NCBI RefSeq assembly: GCF_003026355.1
Contig: NZ_PYON01000023.1
Location: forward strand, 1 to 59,875
Direction of reading: 5' to 3'
Origin: Photobacterium kishitanii
GTDB taxonomy: Bacteria; Pseudomonadota; Gammaproteobacteria; Enterobacterales; Vibrionaceae
DNA length: 59,875 nt
Each line of letters begins with the position of its first letter. The stretch's first letter is position 1. Position numbers and translations under genes: made by a program. This document shows, piece by piece, positions 1-9,694 of the stretch. The notes beneath the pieces are model-generated. The model had not been told where the DNA came from, did not search any database, and worked only from the letters and a program-made list of their open reading frames with translations.

Positions 1-28
1 GTTGGTTCAAATCCGGCCCCCGCAACCA
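1..28 (+). tRNA. 3' end of initiator tRNA-fMet (partial)
   Basis: Only the T-arm, acceptor 3' strand and encoded CCA are inside the window; the rest lies to the left. The T-stem (1-5 with 13-17) encloses TTCAAAT, and the acceptor strand reads CCCCGCA followed by discriminator A and CCA at 26-28. The 3' end matches the E. coli initiator tRNA, where A72 faces C1. The anticodon is not visible, so the identity rests on this 3' end alone. Confidence 0.75.
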
Positions 29-50
29 ATCTCTTTTAAAGAGATGTGAT

Positions 51-126
51 GCGACACTAGCTCAGCTGGTAGAGCGCAACCTTGCCAAGGTTGAGGTCAC
101 GAGTTCGAACCTCGTGTGTCGCTCCA
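51..126 (+). tRNA. tRNA-Gly (anticodon GCC), copy 1
   Basis: A complete 76-nt cloverleaf. The acceptor strands GCGACAC and GTGTCGC pair perfectly, the anticodon stem CAACC/GGTTG frames a loop with GCC, the T-loop is TTCGAAC, and CCA is encoded. It is the first of three identical copies in a tandem array and decodes GGC/GGU glycine codons. In E. coli the glyV-glyX-glyY array also precedes queG, so the position is conserved. Confidence 0.97.
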
Positions 127-181
127 ATTTGATAATTTATTGCTGATAAAGCGGTAAATGGTAGGTGAAAGACCTAGCTCT

Positions 182-257
182 GCGACACTAGCTCAGCTGG
201 TAGAGCGCAACCTTGCCAAGGTTGAGGTCACGAGTTCGAACCTCGTGTGTCGCTCCA
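182..257 (+). tRNA. tRNA-Gly (anticodon GCC), copy 2
   Basis: Identical over 76 nt to the copy at 51-126, with intact acceptor, D, anticodon and T arms and encoded CCA. It is separated from copy 1 by a 55-nt spacer that contains a small hairpin (TAGGT, GAAAG loop, ACCTA). The three genes are probably cut from one polycistronic precursor. Confidence 0.97.
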
Positions 258-312
258 ATTTGATAGTTTATTGCTGATAAAGCGGTAAATGGTAGGTGAA
301 AGACCTAGCTCT

Positions 313-388
313 GCGACACTAGCTCAGCTGGTAGAGCGCAACCTTGCCAAGGTTGAGGTCACGAGTTCGAACCTCGTGTGTCGCTCCA
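313..388 (+). tRNA. tRNA-Gly (anticodon GCC), copy 3
   Basis: The third identical 76-nt copy. The spacer before it differs from the first spacer by one base, which points to recent duplication or ongoing gene conversion. After this copy the regular 131-bp period ends and a decayed copy follows 12 nt later. Confidence 0.97.
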
Positions 389-400
389 ATTTAAATCTTT

Positions 401-495
401 GCAATGTACATTGGCTCAGCTGGTTGTACGCAATATTGCCAAGGTTGAGGTCACGCCTAGTTCCTTGAAGATCGGGAACCTCGTGTGTCGCTCCA
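401..495 (+). pseudogene. decayed tRNA-Gly copy
   Basis: A fourth tRNA-Gly copy that can no longer fold properly. The central part with anticodon GCC and the 3' part with CGCTCCA are still recognisable. The 5' acceptor strand reads GCAATGT and no longer pairs well with GTGTCGC. The anticodon stem has lost two pairs (CAATA against GGTTG). About 4 nt are added before the D arm and about 15 nt inside the T arm, giving 95 nt in place of 76. It is therefore most likely a non-functional relic, although the insert in the T arm could have a role in the precursor RNA. Confidence 0.85.
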
Positions 496-1237
496 ATTTA
501 ATAACTCATAATTATTTTTGTGAGTTTAGTTATCATCGGACTTATCGATGAACTATTACTGTGAAGTATTAGTCTTAATGTGGTATTCCTGAGGTATACG
601 ATTACCGATATCATCAGTGTACTGCTTCAAGTGTTTCTAGTTTTGACTACGAAGCCCACTTAGAAGCAATCAGCTTCGATTACATCATCTGCTATTGAAC
701 ATGCAACCTATTGGTTGTTTTTTTTATCTTAGCTATTTAAAGATGTTTTGTAATATCAATATCGCCGTATATGGCAAACGCTCTTTTCCTAGCATTGATA
801 AATTGTACTTACTACAACAGCACCAGTGTAGTTGTCTTGTATTGATCTTAAATGATAGCAAGACATGATAAGTTGTTATTTTAGTAAGTGTTTTAGATTT
901 ATTGCACCGTTAGATCACAGTTAAGTCAACAGAGTTATCCACATAAAATATTCTGTGGGTAAGTCGGTTGATTAGATGTGATAGCTAGGTGTGCATAACT
1001 TTAGGATGAGTGTAATACGTGAAATTATTAACCTTATTAAAAACAAATAGCCAACAGGTTAACTATATGTTTTTTATGGATTAATTCTTTATTATCTACA
1101 ATTTGTACACAGTTCATTTAATCCTTTCTCTATCGGGATAACCATCTTGATTATGTTATCCACTCCCTGTGTTTAATCTTTCTTTTAGCTCCCGTTTTTC
1201 GACCAATTAAAAAAGTTTTCCACATATACCCAGAGTG
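496..1237. other. gene-free interval with a DnaA-box cluster (datA-like)
   Basis: No convincing ORF is present. After the terminator at 704-725, the right part holds two perfect DnaA boxes (TTATCCACA at 935-943 on the plus strand, TTATGCACA at 990-998 on the minus strand). One-mismatch boxes lie at 954-962 (minus), 1092-1100, 1103-1111, 1156-1164 and 1216-1224. E. coli has its DnaA-titrating locus datA between glyVXY and queG, and the flanking genes here are the same. A clear IHF site, which datA also needs, could not be found by eye. The boxes are read directly; the datA role is inferred from synteny. Confidence 0.6.
704..725 (+). terminator. Rho-independent terminator after the tRNA cluster
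   Basis: A 5-bp stem CAACC/GGTTG with a 4-nt loop is followed by eight T residues. It lies about 200 bp beyond the tRNA relic and is the first clear terminator after the array. Confidence 0.6.
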
Positions 1238-2371
1238 TTACGCATCTCGAGGTAAGCCCTTTTCTATAATCCGTACTAAACGTTTAGTCGAGCTAGGCAA
1301 AACATCAATAATCATTTGTTGATATTTTTGTTGTTGCTGTTCCAAAGCCCATTCAATATGTACATCAACTAACGGATGTTCGCCTTGACGATTTGTTAAT
1401 GCTGCTACTATGTCTGCTTGATAGGGCGCATTACCCAGTGCAATAGTGATATTGCGTAGCCATTGAATATGACCAATACGACGAATAGCAGAGCCTTCGG
1501 TATTCTTTAAGAATGTCGCTTCATTCCAGTGATAGAGTGTCAGCAGGTCTTGTTGGAATAATGACTCACGGCAATGGTAGTCGGTTTCTGCGGTGATCTC
1601 GCCATGGCGATTAAACGGACAGACTAATTGGCAATCATCACAACCATAAATTCTATTGCCAATTGCCGCCCGATATTGTTCTGGAATGATACCGTCAAAC
1701 TCAATGGTTAGATAAGAGATACAGCGTCGCGCGTCAACCACTCCAGATTCAATAATTGCTCCGGTTGGGCAACTAGTCATGCAAGCGACACACTTACCAC
1801 ATTGGTTAGTTACTGGTGCGTCAACAGGCAAGGGAAGATCAATTAAGAGTTCACCTAAAAAGAACCATGAGCCTGATTGGTCGTTAAGAATTAGCGAGTG
1901 TTTTCCTGTCCAGCCTAATCCAGCTTTTTCAGCTAATGGCCGTTCAAGTACTGGCGCTGAATCAACAAATGGGCGACAGCCAAATTGACCGACAACCGTT
2001 TCTATACGTTGCCCCAATTGCTTAAGCCGGTTACGGATTAATTTATGGTAATCTCGCCCGAGTGAGTAACGGCTAATATAGCCTTTAGTCGGTTGCTTTA
2101 AGGTTTGAGCAAAGCCGGCTTGTGGCGGTAAATAATTCATTCTGACACTAATCACACGTACCGTTCCTGGCAGTAATTCCTGCGGCCGCGCACGCATCAT
2201 ACCGTGACGAGCCATCCAATCCATATCACCATGGTAACCAGCATCCAACCATCGTTGTAATTGCGTTTCATGCTCTGACAAATCGACATCACTGATCCCT
2301 ACAGCTTGAAAGCCGAGCTCTTGTCCCCAAATTTTAATTTGAAGTGCGAGTTGTTGATAATCGATAGTCAT
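1238..2371 (-). CDS. queG: epoxyqueuosine reductase QueG
   Basis: QueG carries out the last step of queuosine synthesis, reducing epoxyqueuosine in tRNA with a cobalamin cofactor and two [4Fe-4S] clusters. The 377-residue protein has the family aspartate in FVDSAP (D137), a ferredoxin-type CxxCxxCxxxCP motif (C191, C194, C197, C201) and the second set C244, C247, C251 with an additional cysteine C217. Length is normal. The gene runs towards the tRNA-Gly array and is divergent from nnr, as in E. coli, with 181 bp between the two starts. Confidence 0.96.
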   Translation of the reverse strand: MTIDYQQLALQIKIWGQELGFQAVGISDVDLSEHETQLQRWLDAGYHGDMDWMARHGMMRARPQELLPGTVRVISVRMNYLPPQAGFAQTLKQPTKGYISRYSLGRDYHKLIRNRLKQLGQRIETVVGQFGCRPFVDSAPVLERPLAEKAGLGWTGKHSLILNDQSGSWFFLGELLIDLPLPVDAPVTNQCGKCVACMTSCPTGAIIESGVVDARRCISYLTIEFDGIIPEQYRAAIGNRIYGCDDCQLVCPFNRHGEITAETDYHCRESLFQQDLLTLYHWNEATFLKNTEGSAIRRIGHIQWLRNITIALGNAPYQADIVAALTNRQGEHPLVDVHIEWALEQQQQKYQQMIIDVLPSSTKRLVRIIEKGLPRDA

Positions 2372-2552
2372 AGTGTCAGTCTTATCTTCTAGCCAGTAAA
2401 AATCAGGGAACGGATTCTAGCACATTCTTATTTTAGAGTAGCAGTTTGGTTGCGATCGAAATAATTGGGAGCGTATCCATATCTGTAATTGTGTTGTCGC
2501 CGTATGATAATGGGTTATTTTGATAATATTAATAATCGAATGAGAGGCGGAG

Positions 2553-4040
2553 ATGAGTACAACAACAACCATACCGAACTGTTTATATCGTGCGCAAGAT
2601 GTTCGCCAAGGTGAGCAGCAACTTGCAGCTATTTATGATATCGATTTATATCAATTAATGGAGCGTGCCGGCAAAGCTGTATTTGAATTAATGCTCAAAT
2701 CTTATCCTGACGCTAAACAGATTTTGGTGTGTTGTGGCAGCGGTAATAACGGTGGTGATGGCTATGTAGTCGCTCGTCTTGCGCAGCAATATGGTTTATC
2801 TGTCATAGTGTGGGAAAAAGAATGCGGTCATCAAACCAGTGATGCGGCGCGCGCGCGGCAGCTATGGTTAGCAACCACAGGGACCACAACATTATTAGCA
2901 CCACAAAATATTGATGAGATCGATGTGATTGTTGATGGTTTAATTGGTACGGGTTTATCTGTCACCGTTAATGATGAGATCAGTCAGCGTATTTTGTGGA
3001 TCAATGCCACTCAGTGTCCCGTTATTGCGATTGATGTTCCATCTGGATTATGTGCAGATACCGGAGCAATACTTGGCGTTGCCATTAATGCGGCAATGAC
3101 GGTCAGTTTTATTGGTTTTAAGCAGGGGTTGGCTACTGGGCAAGCAGCACAGTATTGCGGTCAGCGGTATTTTACCGATCTTGAGGTTGGGGAGTTGTTT
3201 TCGCCGTTAGTAACGGCCAGTGCTTGGCATATTGATGCAACAGAGATCACTACCTTATTGCCGCCTCGTTCTCGTGTTGCTCATAAAGGCGATAACGGTC
3301 GAGTGGTGTGTCTGGGGGGGGATCACGGTACATTCGGCGCGATAAGGTTATGTGCAGAAGCTTGTTGCCGCACTGGCGCTGGTTTAACAGCCGTAATAAC
3401 CCAAGCTGACAGTGCACTGTCAATTGTGACGGCAAGGCCTGAGATAATGGCTCTTGGTTGGCACGATGATACTGAATGTTTACAGCAGAAGTTAGCGTGG
3501 GCGACGGTGGCCGTGATTGGCCCAGGATTAGGCCAGAGCGAATGGAGTCAGCGTTTATATTTAGCGGCTAGTCAAAATAATTTGCCATGTGTTGTTGATG
3601 CCGATGGATTGAATTTATTAGCGACGATGCCAATGGTAAATTCACTGCGAATATTAACGCCACATCCAGGTGAAGCTGCACGGTTGCTGAACATCTCTAT
3701 TGCAGAAATTGAAGCCGATCGCTTTGCTGCGGTAAAATTATTACAACAATCTTATGGTGGGGTTGTGATTTTAAAAGGTGCAGGCACCATTATTTATGAT
3801 GGTGAGCATATTTTTGTTTGTACTGCCGGTAATCCAGGTATGGCAACAGGGGGCATGGGCGATGTATTATCTGGCATCATTGCCGCTTTAATTGCTCAAG
3901 GATTATCGTTATCTCAAGCCGCCCGTACTGGGGTTTGGATCCACAGTAAAGCAGCGGATTTATGTGCGCAAAGCGGTGAGCGTGGTATGCTTGCGGCAGA
4001 TCTTTTTCCGTTTATTCGTCAATTAGTCAATCCAAGATAA
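2553..4040 (+). CDS. nnr: bifunctional NAD(P)H-hydrate epimerase / ADP-dependent dehydratase
   Basis: This cytosolic metabolite-repair enzyme restores NADH and NADPH damaged by hydration. The N-terminal YjeF_N epimerase domain covers about residues 15-220 and carries the phosphate-binding GSGNNGGDG loop at 62-70. The C-terminal ribokinase-like dehydratase domain covers about 230-490, with [16 protein letters not shown] at 426-441. Length (495 aa) fits the fused form. AGGCGGA upstream of the ATG supports the start. The gene opens a tight run with tsaE (7 nt gap), amiB, mutL, miaA and hfq, the same order as in E. coli. A run of eight G residues at 3314-3321 lies inside the frame. Confidence 0.95.
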   Translation: MSTTTTIPNCLYRAQDVRQGEQQLAAIYDIDLYQLMERAGKAVFELMLKSYPDAKQILVCCGSGNNGGDGYVVARLAQQYGLSVIVWEKECGHQTSDAARARQLWLATTGTTTLLAPQNIDEIDVIVDGLIGTGLSVTVNDEISQRILWINATQCPVIAIDVPSGLCADTGAILGVAINAAMTVSFIGFKQGLATGQAAQYCGQRYFTDLEVGELFSPLVTASAWHIDATEITTLLPPRSRVAHKGDNGRVVCLGGDHGTFGAIRLCAEACCRTGAGLTAVITQADSALSIVTARPEIMALGWHDDTECLQQKLAWATVAVIGPGLGQSEWSQRLYLAASQNNLPCVVDADGLNLLATMPMVNSLRILTPHPGEAARLLNISIAEIEADRFAAVKLLQQSYGGVVILKGAGTIIYDGEHIFVCTAGNPGMATGGMGDVLSGIIAALIAQGLSLSQAARTGVWIHSKAADLCAQSGERGMLAADLFPFIRQLVNPR

Positions 4041-4047
4041 AAATATA

Positions 4048-4512
4048 ATGCAAACATTTGAAACTTCTCTTGCTGATGAGCAGGCAACGGTAGATTTTGG
4101 CCTTAAATTGGCTAAAGCCTGCACGCAACAAACAACAATATATCTCCATGGTGATTTAGGCGCAGGTAAAACCACATTCAGTCGTGGCTTTATTCGTGCT
4201 CTTGGTCATCAAGGAAATGTAAAAAGTCCAACTTATACATTAGTTGAACCCTATGATCTTGCGCCTTGGCAAGTTTATCACTTTGATTTATACCGCCTTG
4301 CTGATCCTGAAGAATTAGAATTTATGGGGATCCGTGATTACTTTACTAATGATGCTATTTGTTTGGTTGAATGGCCTGAAAAAGGCATTGGTATGCTACC
4401 AGAACCTGATCTGGAGTTAGAATTGCGCTATCACGGCGATCAAAGAATGGTATTAGTGACGTCGAATACGGATTATGGTTCAGCGTTGATCAACCACTTA
4501 CAGTTAGGTTAA
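4048..4512 (+). CDS. tsaE: tRNA threonylcarbamoyladenosine ATPase TsaE
   Basis: TsaE works with TsaB and TsaD in making the t6A37 modification of ANN-decoding tRNAs; its ATPase activity resets the complex. The 154-residue protein has a Walker A loop GDLGAGKT at 35-42, the [10 protein letters not shown] segment typical of the family, and the HFDLYRL and VEWPEKG motifs that follow. It lies 7 nt after nnr and 5 nt before amiB, so translation is probably coupled along the operon. Confidence 0.95.
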   Translation: MQTFETSLADEQATVDFGLKLAKACTQQTTIYLHGDLGAGKTTFSRGFIRALGHQGNVKSPTYTLVEPYDLAPWQVYHFDLYRLADPEELEFMGIRDYFTNDAICLVEWPEKGIGMLPEPDLELELRYHGDQRMVLVTSNTDYGSALINHLQLG

Positions 4513-4517
4513 TTAGA

Positions 4518-6248
4518 ATGGCGTTACGGACGTATGCAAATCTTTTAATTTTGGGAGTGGGGTTAGTTAGTTCTACCGCTTTTGCAAATGAACTAAAAGG
4601 AGTTCGGGTATGGCCTGCTCCTGATGAAACTCGTGTCGTGCTAGATATGCAAAGCCAAGCGGATTATTCGCAGTTTATGCTATCGAACCCATCACGGTTA
4701 GTGGTTGACTTAAATAAGACTTCACTCAAAACCAAGTTGCCGATAACTGTTGCTAAGAGTGAAATTTTAACCAAAGTGCGTAGTAGTAATGCACCAGAAA
4801 AAGGCACTACACGGTTAGTGTTTGAACTTAAGCGAGCTACAACACCTAAAATTTTCTCATTATCACCCACGCCTGATGGGAGTTATGGCTATCGATTAGT
4901 GATGGACTTACCTAATGGTTCTGGTGTTGGCGCTGTTGATAAAGAAGAACAAGCAGAAGAAAAAGCCACTGAAAATAACTTAGCCAAATTGCCATCTGGG
5001 ACTGCTGATATAGTCGTTGCTGTTGATGCTGGTCATGGTGGTGATGATCCTGGTTCTATTGGTCCAACTCATAAATATGAAAAAAATGTCACTTTAGCCG
5101 TCGCGCGTAAATTAGCGGCGAAGATCAATGCGACAACGGGTATGCGTGCGGTAATGACTCGTCGTGGTGATTACTATGTACCATTAGGTAAGCGCTCAGA
5201 GATTGCTCGTAAAAATAAAGCGATGTTGCTAGTTTCAATTCACGCTGATGGTTTTAGCTCACCGAAGCCTCGCGGCGCATCTGTATGGGTATTAAATACC
5301 CGTCGTGCCAATACTGAGATTGGTCGTTGGTTAGAGCAAAGCGAAAAACAATCAGAATTGCTTGGTGGTGGCGATGTACTATCTAGTAATCCTAAAGATA
5401 AATATTTAGGCCGTGCGGTACTTGATCTGCAATTTAGTTATTCGCAGAAAGAAGGCTACGATGTGGCTAAACGAGTATTAGCCAACTTGCGTCATATTGC
5501 GCGTTTACACAAAACGGTACCGCAATATGCGAGCTTAGCAGTATTAAAATCACCTGATATTCCATCATTATTAGTTGAAACGGGCTTTATTACTAACCCG
5601 ATTGAAGAGCGTCAATTAACCTCTAATGCGCATCAAAATCAACTTGCGAATGCGGTTTATAAAGGTATTTTGCAATATTTCACTGCCCATCCACCAGAAG
5701 GCACATTATTTGCTTCGCGGTTGAAAGCCGGTGGTATGAAGCATAAAGTTACGTCAGGCCAAACATTAAGCGGCATTGCGGCTAAATATGGTTCTTCGAT
5801 GGCGGCGATTAAAGCGGCCAATAAATTGAAATCAAATTCAGTTAATATTGGTCAAGTATTAGTGATCCCGGGTACCGCAGTTACTACGGCAACAGCCGTA
5901 AAAACAACTGCGGCTAAGGCAGTAACTAAATCAGTACCTACAACCCGTATTGTGTGGCATACCGTGACTCGCGGTGAGTATCTTGGCAAAATTGCGGCTA
6001 ATTATGGGGTAACCATGAGCAGCATTCGTCAAACTAGTCATCTAAAGTCTGATAATGTCATGGTCGGTCAGAAATTAAAAATTGCCGTTTCTGCTGTGAA
6101 AACAGTGCGCCATAAAGTACGCCGCGGTGAGTTTTTAAGTAAGATTGCGGCAAAATATGGGGTATCAGTAGCAACTATTCGTGATGCGAATAAGCTACGT
6201 TCTGATAAACTAGCAGTAGGACAGACGCTAATCATTCCAAGAAGTTAA
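4518..6248 (+). CDS. amiB: N-acetylmuramoyl-L-alanine amidase AmiB
   Basis: AmiB is a periplasmic zinc amidase that splits septal peptidoglycan for daughter-cell separation and is normally activated by EnvC. A signal peptide covers residues 1-23 (cut after AFA), an AMIN domain about 25-130, and an Amidase_3 domain about 165-390. The zinc ligands are H173, E188 and H242 and the catalytic residue is E354. Three LysM repeats follow at about 408-451, 480-523 and 530-574, joined by an Ala/Thr/Val-rich linker. AmiB with several C-terminal LysM modules is the Vibrio-type arrangement. It lies between tsaE and mutL with gaps of 5 and 2 nt. Confidence 0.94.
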   Translation: MALRTYANLLILGVGLVSSTAFANELKGVRVWPAPDETRVVLDMQSQADYSQFMLSNPSRLVVDLNKTSLKTKLPITVAKSEILTKVRSSNAPEKGTTRLVFELKRATTPKIFSLSPTPDGSYGYRLVMDLPNGSGVGAVDKEEQAEEKATENNLAKLPSGTADIVVAVDAGHGGDDPGSIGPTHKYEKNVTLAVARKLAAKINATTGMRAVMTRRGDYYVPLGKRSEIARKNKAMLLVSIHADGFSSPKPRGASVWVLNTRRANTEIGRWLEQSEKQSELLGGGDVLSSNPKDKYLGRAVLDLQFSYSQKEGYDVAKRVLANLRHIARLHKTVPQYASLAVLKSPDIPSLLVETGFITNPIEERQLTSNAHQNQLANAVYKGILQYFTAHPPEGTLFASRLKAGGMKHKVTSGQTLSGIAAKYGSSMAAIKAANKLKSNSVNIGQVLVIPGTAVTTATAVKTTAAKAVTKSVPTTRIVWHTVTRGEYLGKIAANYGVTMSSIRQTSHLKSDNVMVGQKLKIAVSAVKTVRHKVRRGEFLSKIAAKYGVSVATIRDANKLRSDKLAVGQTLIIPRS

Positions 6249-6250
6249 TT

Positions 6251-8374
6251 ATGCCGATTCAGATTTTACCCGCTCGGCTGGCTAACCAGATTGCAGCGGG
6301 TGAAGTTGTTGAACGCCCCGCATCGGTAGTCAAAGAGCTTGTTGAAAATAGTATAGATGCCGGTGCCACTCGAATCGATATTGATATCGAAAAAGGTGGC
6401 AGCCGGCTGATTCGTATTCGTGATAATGGTAAAGGGATTGCCAAGGATGAACTTGGCTTGGCCCTTAGCCGTCATGCGACCTCAAAAATAGCATCACTTG
6501 ATGATCTTGAAGCAATTGTTAGCTTAGGATTTCGAGGTGAAGCGCTCGCCAGTATCAGTTCTGTATCACGTTTAACCTTAACCTCCCGCACTGAAGATCA
6601 AGCTGAAGCGTGGTCGGCTTATGCTGAAGGTCGGGATATGGAAGTGCAGTTAAAGCCAGCGGCTCACCCTGTTGGTACTACGCTCGAAGTGTTGGATTTG
6701 TTTTTTAATACCCCCGCACGCCGGAAGTTTTTACGCACTGAAAAAACTGAATTTACCCATATTGACGAACTCATTAAACGGATTGCTTTAAGCCGATTTG
6801 ATGTTGCGATTACGCTTCGCCATAACGGTAAATTGATACGTCAATATCGTATTGCTGATAATCCGTTGCAACAAGAGCGGCGTTTAGCTGCCGCTTGTGG
6901 TCCTTCATTCTTACAACATGCGTTAGTGGTCGAATTAGCCCATGGTGATTTGAAATTATCTGGCTGGATTTGTAGCCCGCAAGGGGCACGTAGTCAAAAT
7001 GATATTCAATATTGCTACGTTAACGGCCGTATGATGAAAGATAAATTGATTAATCATGCAATTCGACAAGCTTATGAAGCGAGCTTACGATCGGAACAAT
7101 ACGCTGCTTATGTATTGTATATTGAGGTTGATCCTCATCAAGTTGATGTTAATGTGCATCCTGCTAAGCATGAAGTACGTTTTCACCAAGCACGATTAGT
7201 GCATGATTTTATTTATCAAGCATTACAAAGTGCGCTCCAACAAGGGGCGAGTGTTGATGATGTGCAGCAATACCAAGCACCGGTAAGAGCCAGTGCGCAT
7301 GCACATCCTGAGGTAACCACGGATCCAATAGATCGGGTATCACACACTATTGCTGCGATGCCTGATTATCCTAATAAAGCACCTTCTGAGAGCTGGCTTG
7401 TTACTCGTGACTCTTCTGTACCAACGCCAACCTTAGATACAGAATCTGAACCTGTTGCTAACGATAACAAAAATTTATTAGTAAATTCAGTTAGTAAAGA
7501 TGGTCAACAAAGCTATAGTCAAAAGAGTAGCCCTAAATTATCACCACAATCAGCGGCGAGAGAGCGTCAGCAATGTTCTGCAACCACTCAGTATGCGAAT
7601 GCTTCTTCTCGTCATTATGGCGAACCAGGACCAACAGCAGCAGAGTTAAAAGCTTATCAGCAGCTGATTACAACGGATAATTCAGGAACGAAAATTGCTA
7701 AAGCACCATTAAATGAACATGCAGCCCAGATAGCAGAGCCTCGACGCGAGTGGCCTTTGGCGAAACAGCCTGCTGCTATTAAGCCAACTAAGCATCGTAG
7801 TGGGAATGATGCTGGATTAGGAAAAGCGTTAGTTGTTGTTGATGAGCAGTTTTTATTATTGAGTCAGCAACACGATATGATGCTATTGCATTTACCGATT
7901 GCAGAGCAGTTACGTTATGTTGGTCAGCTACAGCTTGCAAAAACGGAAGGGTTAAAGCCTCAACCATTATTGATTCCACTGGCGGTACCGATTGAGGCTG
8001 AATTGATTCAGTGTGCTGAGCAACATGGGCAGTTATTAAAGCAGTTAGGGATTCAGCTGAAATCGAAAGGACGAAATAGCCTTATTATTCTGTCGGTTTG
8101 TATGCCATTAAGGCAGCAAAACTTACAACAGTTAATCCCAAATTTGTTAATCTATCTTCATTCTGTGAGCGATGATCCTGATGCTCAAGGATGGGATAAT
8201 CTTTTATTCTGGCTCGCTAAGCAATGTCATGTGCCTGTAACAAGTTACACTTTGGCACAAGCGATTCAGTTAATTACCGAATTAGAGCAGCTATGGGGAG
8301 AACAATTAATGACGTTTAAGACGCAACTGGTTCGCCCTGTGGATATGCAAGCAGCGATAGAAGCATTTAAATAA
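6251..8374 (+). CDS. mutL: DNA mismatch repair protein MutL
   Basis: MutL couples mismatch recognition by MutS to strand nicking by MutH and unwinding by UvrD. The N-terminal GHKL ATPase domain (about 1-335) shows E29 in [20 protein letters not shown] at 58-63, ATSKI at 76-80 and GFRGEAL at 93-99. A Ser/Gln-rich linker of roughly 170 residues leads to a C-terminal dimerisation domain from about 515. I see no DQHAxxE endonuclease motif there, as expected for a species that uses MutH. It starts 2 nt after amiB and ends 3 nt before miaA. Confidence 0.96.
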   Translation: MPIQILPARLANQIAAGEVVERPASVVKELVENSIDAGATRIDIDIEKGGSRLIRIRDNGKGIAKDELGLALSRHATSKIASLDDLEAIVSLGFRGEALASISSVSRLTLTSRTEDQAEAWSAYAEGRDMEVQLKPAAHPVGTTLEVLDLFFNTPARRKFLRTEKTEFTHIDELIKRIALSRFDVAITLRHNGKLIRQYRIADNPLQQERRLAAACGPSFLQHALVVELAHGDLKLSGWICSPQGARSQNDIQYCYVNGRMMKDKLINHAIRQAYEASLRSEQYAAYVLYIEVDPHQVDVNVHPAKHEVRFHQARLVHDFIYQALQSALQQGASVDDVQQYQAPVRASAHAHPEVTTDPIDRVSHTIAAMPDYPNKAPSESWLVTRDSSVPTPTLDTESEPVANDNKNLLVNSVSKDGQQSYSQKSSPKLSPQSAARERQQCSATTQYANASSRHYGEPGPTAAELKAYQQLITTDNSGTKIAKAPLNEHAAQIAEPRREWPLAKQPAAIKPTKHRSGNDAGLGKALVVVDEQFLLLSQQHDMMLLHLPIAEQLRYVGQLQLAKTEGLKPQPLLIPLAVPIEAELIQCAEQHGQLLKQLGIQLKSKGRNSLIILSVCMPLRQQNLQQLIPNLLIYLHSVSDDPDAQGWDNLLFWLAKQCHVPVTSYTLAQAIQLITELEQLWGEQLMTFKTQLVRPVDMQAAIEAFK

Positions 8375-8377
8375 TTT

Positions 8378-9313
8378 ATGACTAAGTCACAACCACAAGC
8401 TATTTTTTTAATGGGCCCGACAGCGTCAGGCAAAACCGATCTAGCTATTCGTTTACGAGAACAGTTACCCGTTGAGTTGATAAGTGTTGATTCCGCCCTT
8501 ATCTATAAGGGAATGGATATTGGTACCGCGAAACCAGATGCTCATGAATTGGCACTGGCACCACACCGTTTAATTGATATTCGTGATCCAGCGCAAAGTT
8601 ATTCTGCTGCAGACTTTCGTTCGGATGCACTAAAAGAAATGGCTGATATAGTGGCAGCAGGGCGGATTCCTTTGTTGGTCGGTGGTACTATGTTGTACTA
8701 CAAGGCATTATTGGAAGGTTTATCACCATTGCCAGCGGCAGATAATGCTGTTCGTGCTGGGATAGAAAGTGATGCTGCTGCGCGAGGTTGGCAAGCACTG
8801 CATGATGAATTAGTGCAAATTGATCCTGTTGCTGGTGCAAGGATCCATCCAAATGATCCACAGCGATTATCTCGAGCATTAGAAGTTTTTCGTATCTCAG
8901 GTAAAACATTAACTGAGTTAACAAAGACTCAAGGTGAATCGTTACCTTATAAGGTTCACCAATTTGCAATTACGCCCACGGATAGGGCTGTACTGCATCA
9001 TCGGATTGAGCTTAGGTTCAAAAAAATGATCGAGGCAGGGTTTGAGCAGGAAGTTAGGGCATTATATGACCGTGGTGATCTTCACCTTGAGCTTCCTTCT
9101 ATTCGTTGTGTCGGTTATCGACAGATGTGGGAATATTTGGACGGGAAACATGACATAGATGAAGCGGTTTTCCGTGGTATCTGTGCTACCCGTCAATTGG
9201 CAAAGCGTCAAATCACTTGGCTTCGTGGCTGGAAAGATTTGACTTGGTTGGATAGTAGTGATGTTGATAGCGCGTTACAAACCGTCACAAACTCAGTTAG
9301 ATGTGATGTTTAA
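8378..9313 (+). CDS. miaA: tRNA dimethylallyltransferase MiaA
   Basis: MiaA transfers a dimethylallyl group to A37 of tRNAs that read codons starting with U, the first step to ms2i6A. The 311-residue protein has the P-loop GPTASGKT at 13-20, [16 protein letters not shown] after it, [13 protein letters not shown] in the middle and [11 protein letters not shown] near the end, all close to the E. coli enzyme. It follows mutL by 3 nt and precedes hfq by 86 bp, where a separate hfq promoter could lie. Confidence 0.97.
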   Translation: MTKSQPQAIFLMGPTASGKTDLAIRLREQLPVELISVDSALIYKGMDIGTAKPDAHELALAPHRLIDIRDPAQSYSAADFRSDALKEMADIVAAGRIPLLVGGTMLYYKALLEGLSPLPAADNAVRAGIESDAAARGWQALHDELVQIDPVAGARIHPNDPQRLSRALEVFRISGKTLTELTKTQGESLPYKVHQFAITPTDRAVLHHRIELRFKKMIEAGFEQEVRALYDRGDLHLELPSIRCVGYRQMWEYLDGKHDIDEAVFRGICATRQLAKRQITWLRGWKDLTWLDSSDVDSALQTVTNSVRCDV

Positions 9314-9387
9314 TTAACGTGTATACTCTGAACTGCTTTGCGTATTTTTAGTTTTTGTTCGTTGCTAATACAACTACAAACAAATAA

Positions 9388-9666
<279 letters not shown>

Positions 9667-9694
9667 GATTATTTTCAAATAAGGAGTTGATTAC

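Larger units (their letters stand above)
51..388 (+). repeat. 131-bp tandem repeat carrying the tRNA-Gly genes
   Basis: Units start at 51, 182 and 313. Each consists of a 76-nt tRNA gene plus a 55-nt spacer; the last unit lacks the spacer. The two spacers differ at one base only (TAATTTAT versus TAGTTTAT). Such an array can expand or contract by homologous recombination. Confidence 0.95.

Noticed and set aside
51..388. Regular repeats with spacers that could recall a CRISPR array
   Set aside because: The repeats are 76-nt tRNA genes and the spacers are nearly identical to each other, so this is a tandem tRNA array.
496..1237. Chromosomal origin (oriC) because of many DnaA boxes
   Set aside because: No dnaA, gidA/mnmG or dnaN gene is near, and no clear AT-rich 13-mer unwinding repeats were seen. 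The tRNA-Gly/queG setting fits datA better.
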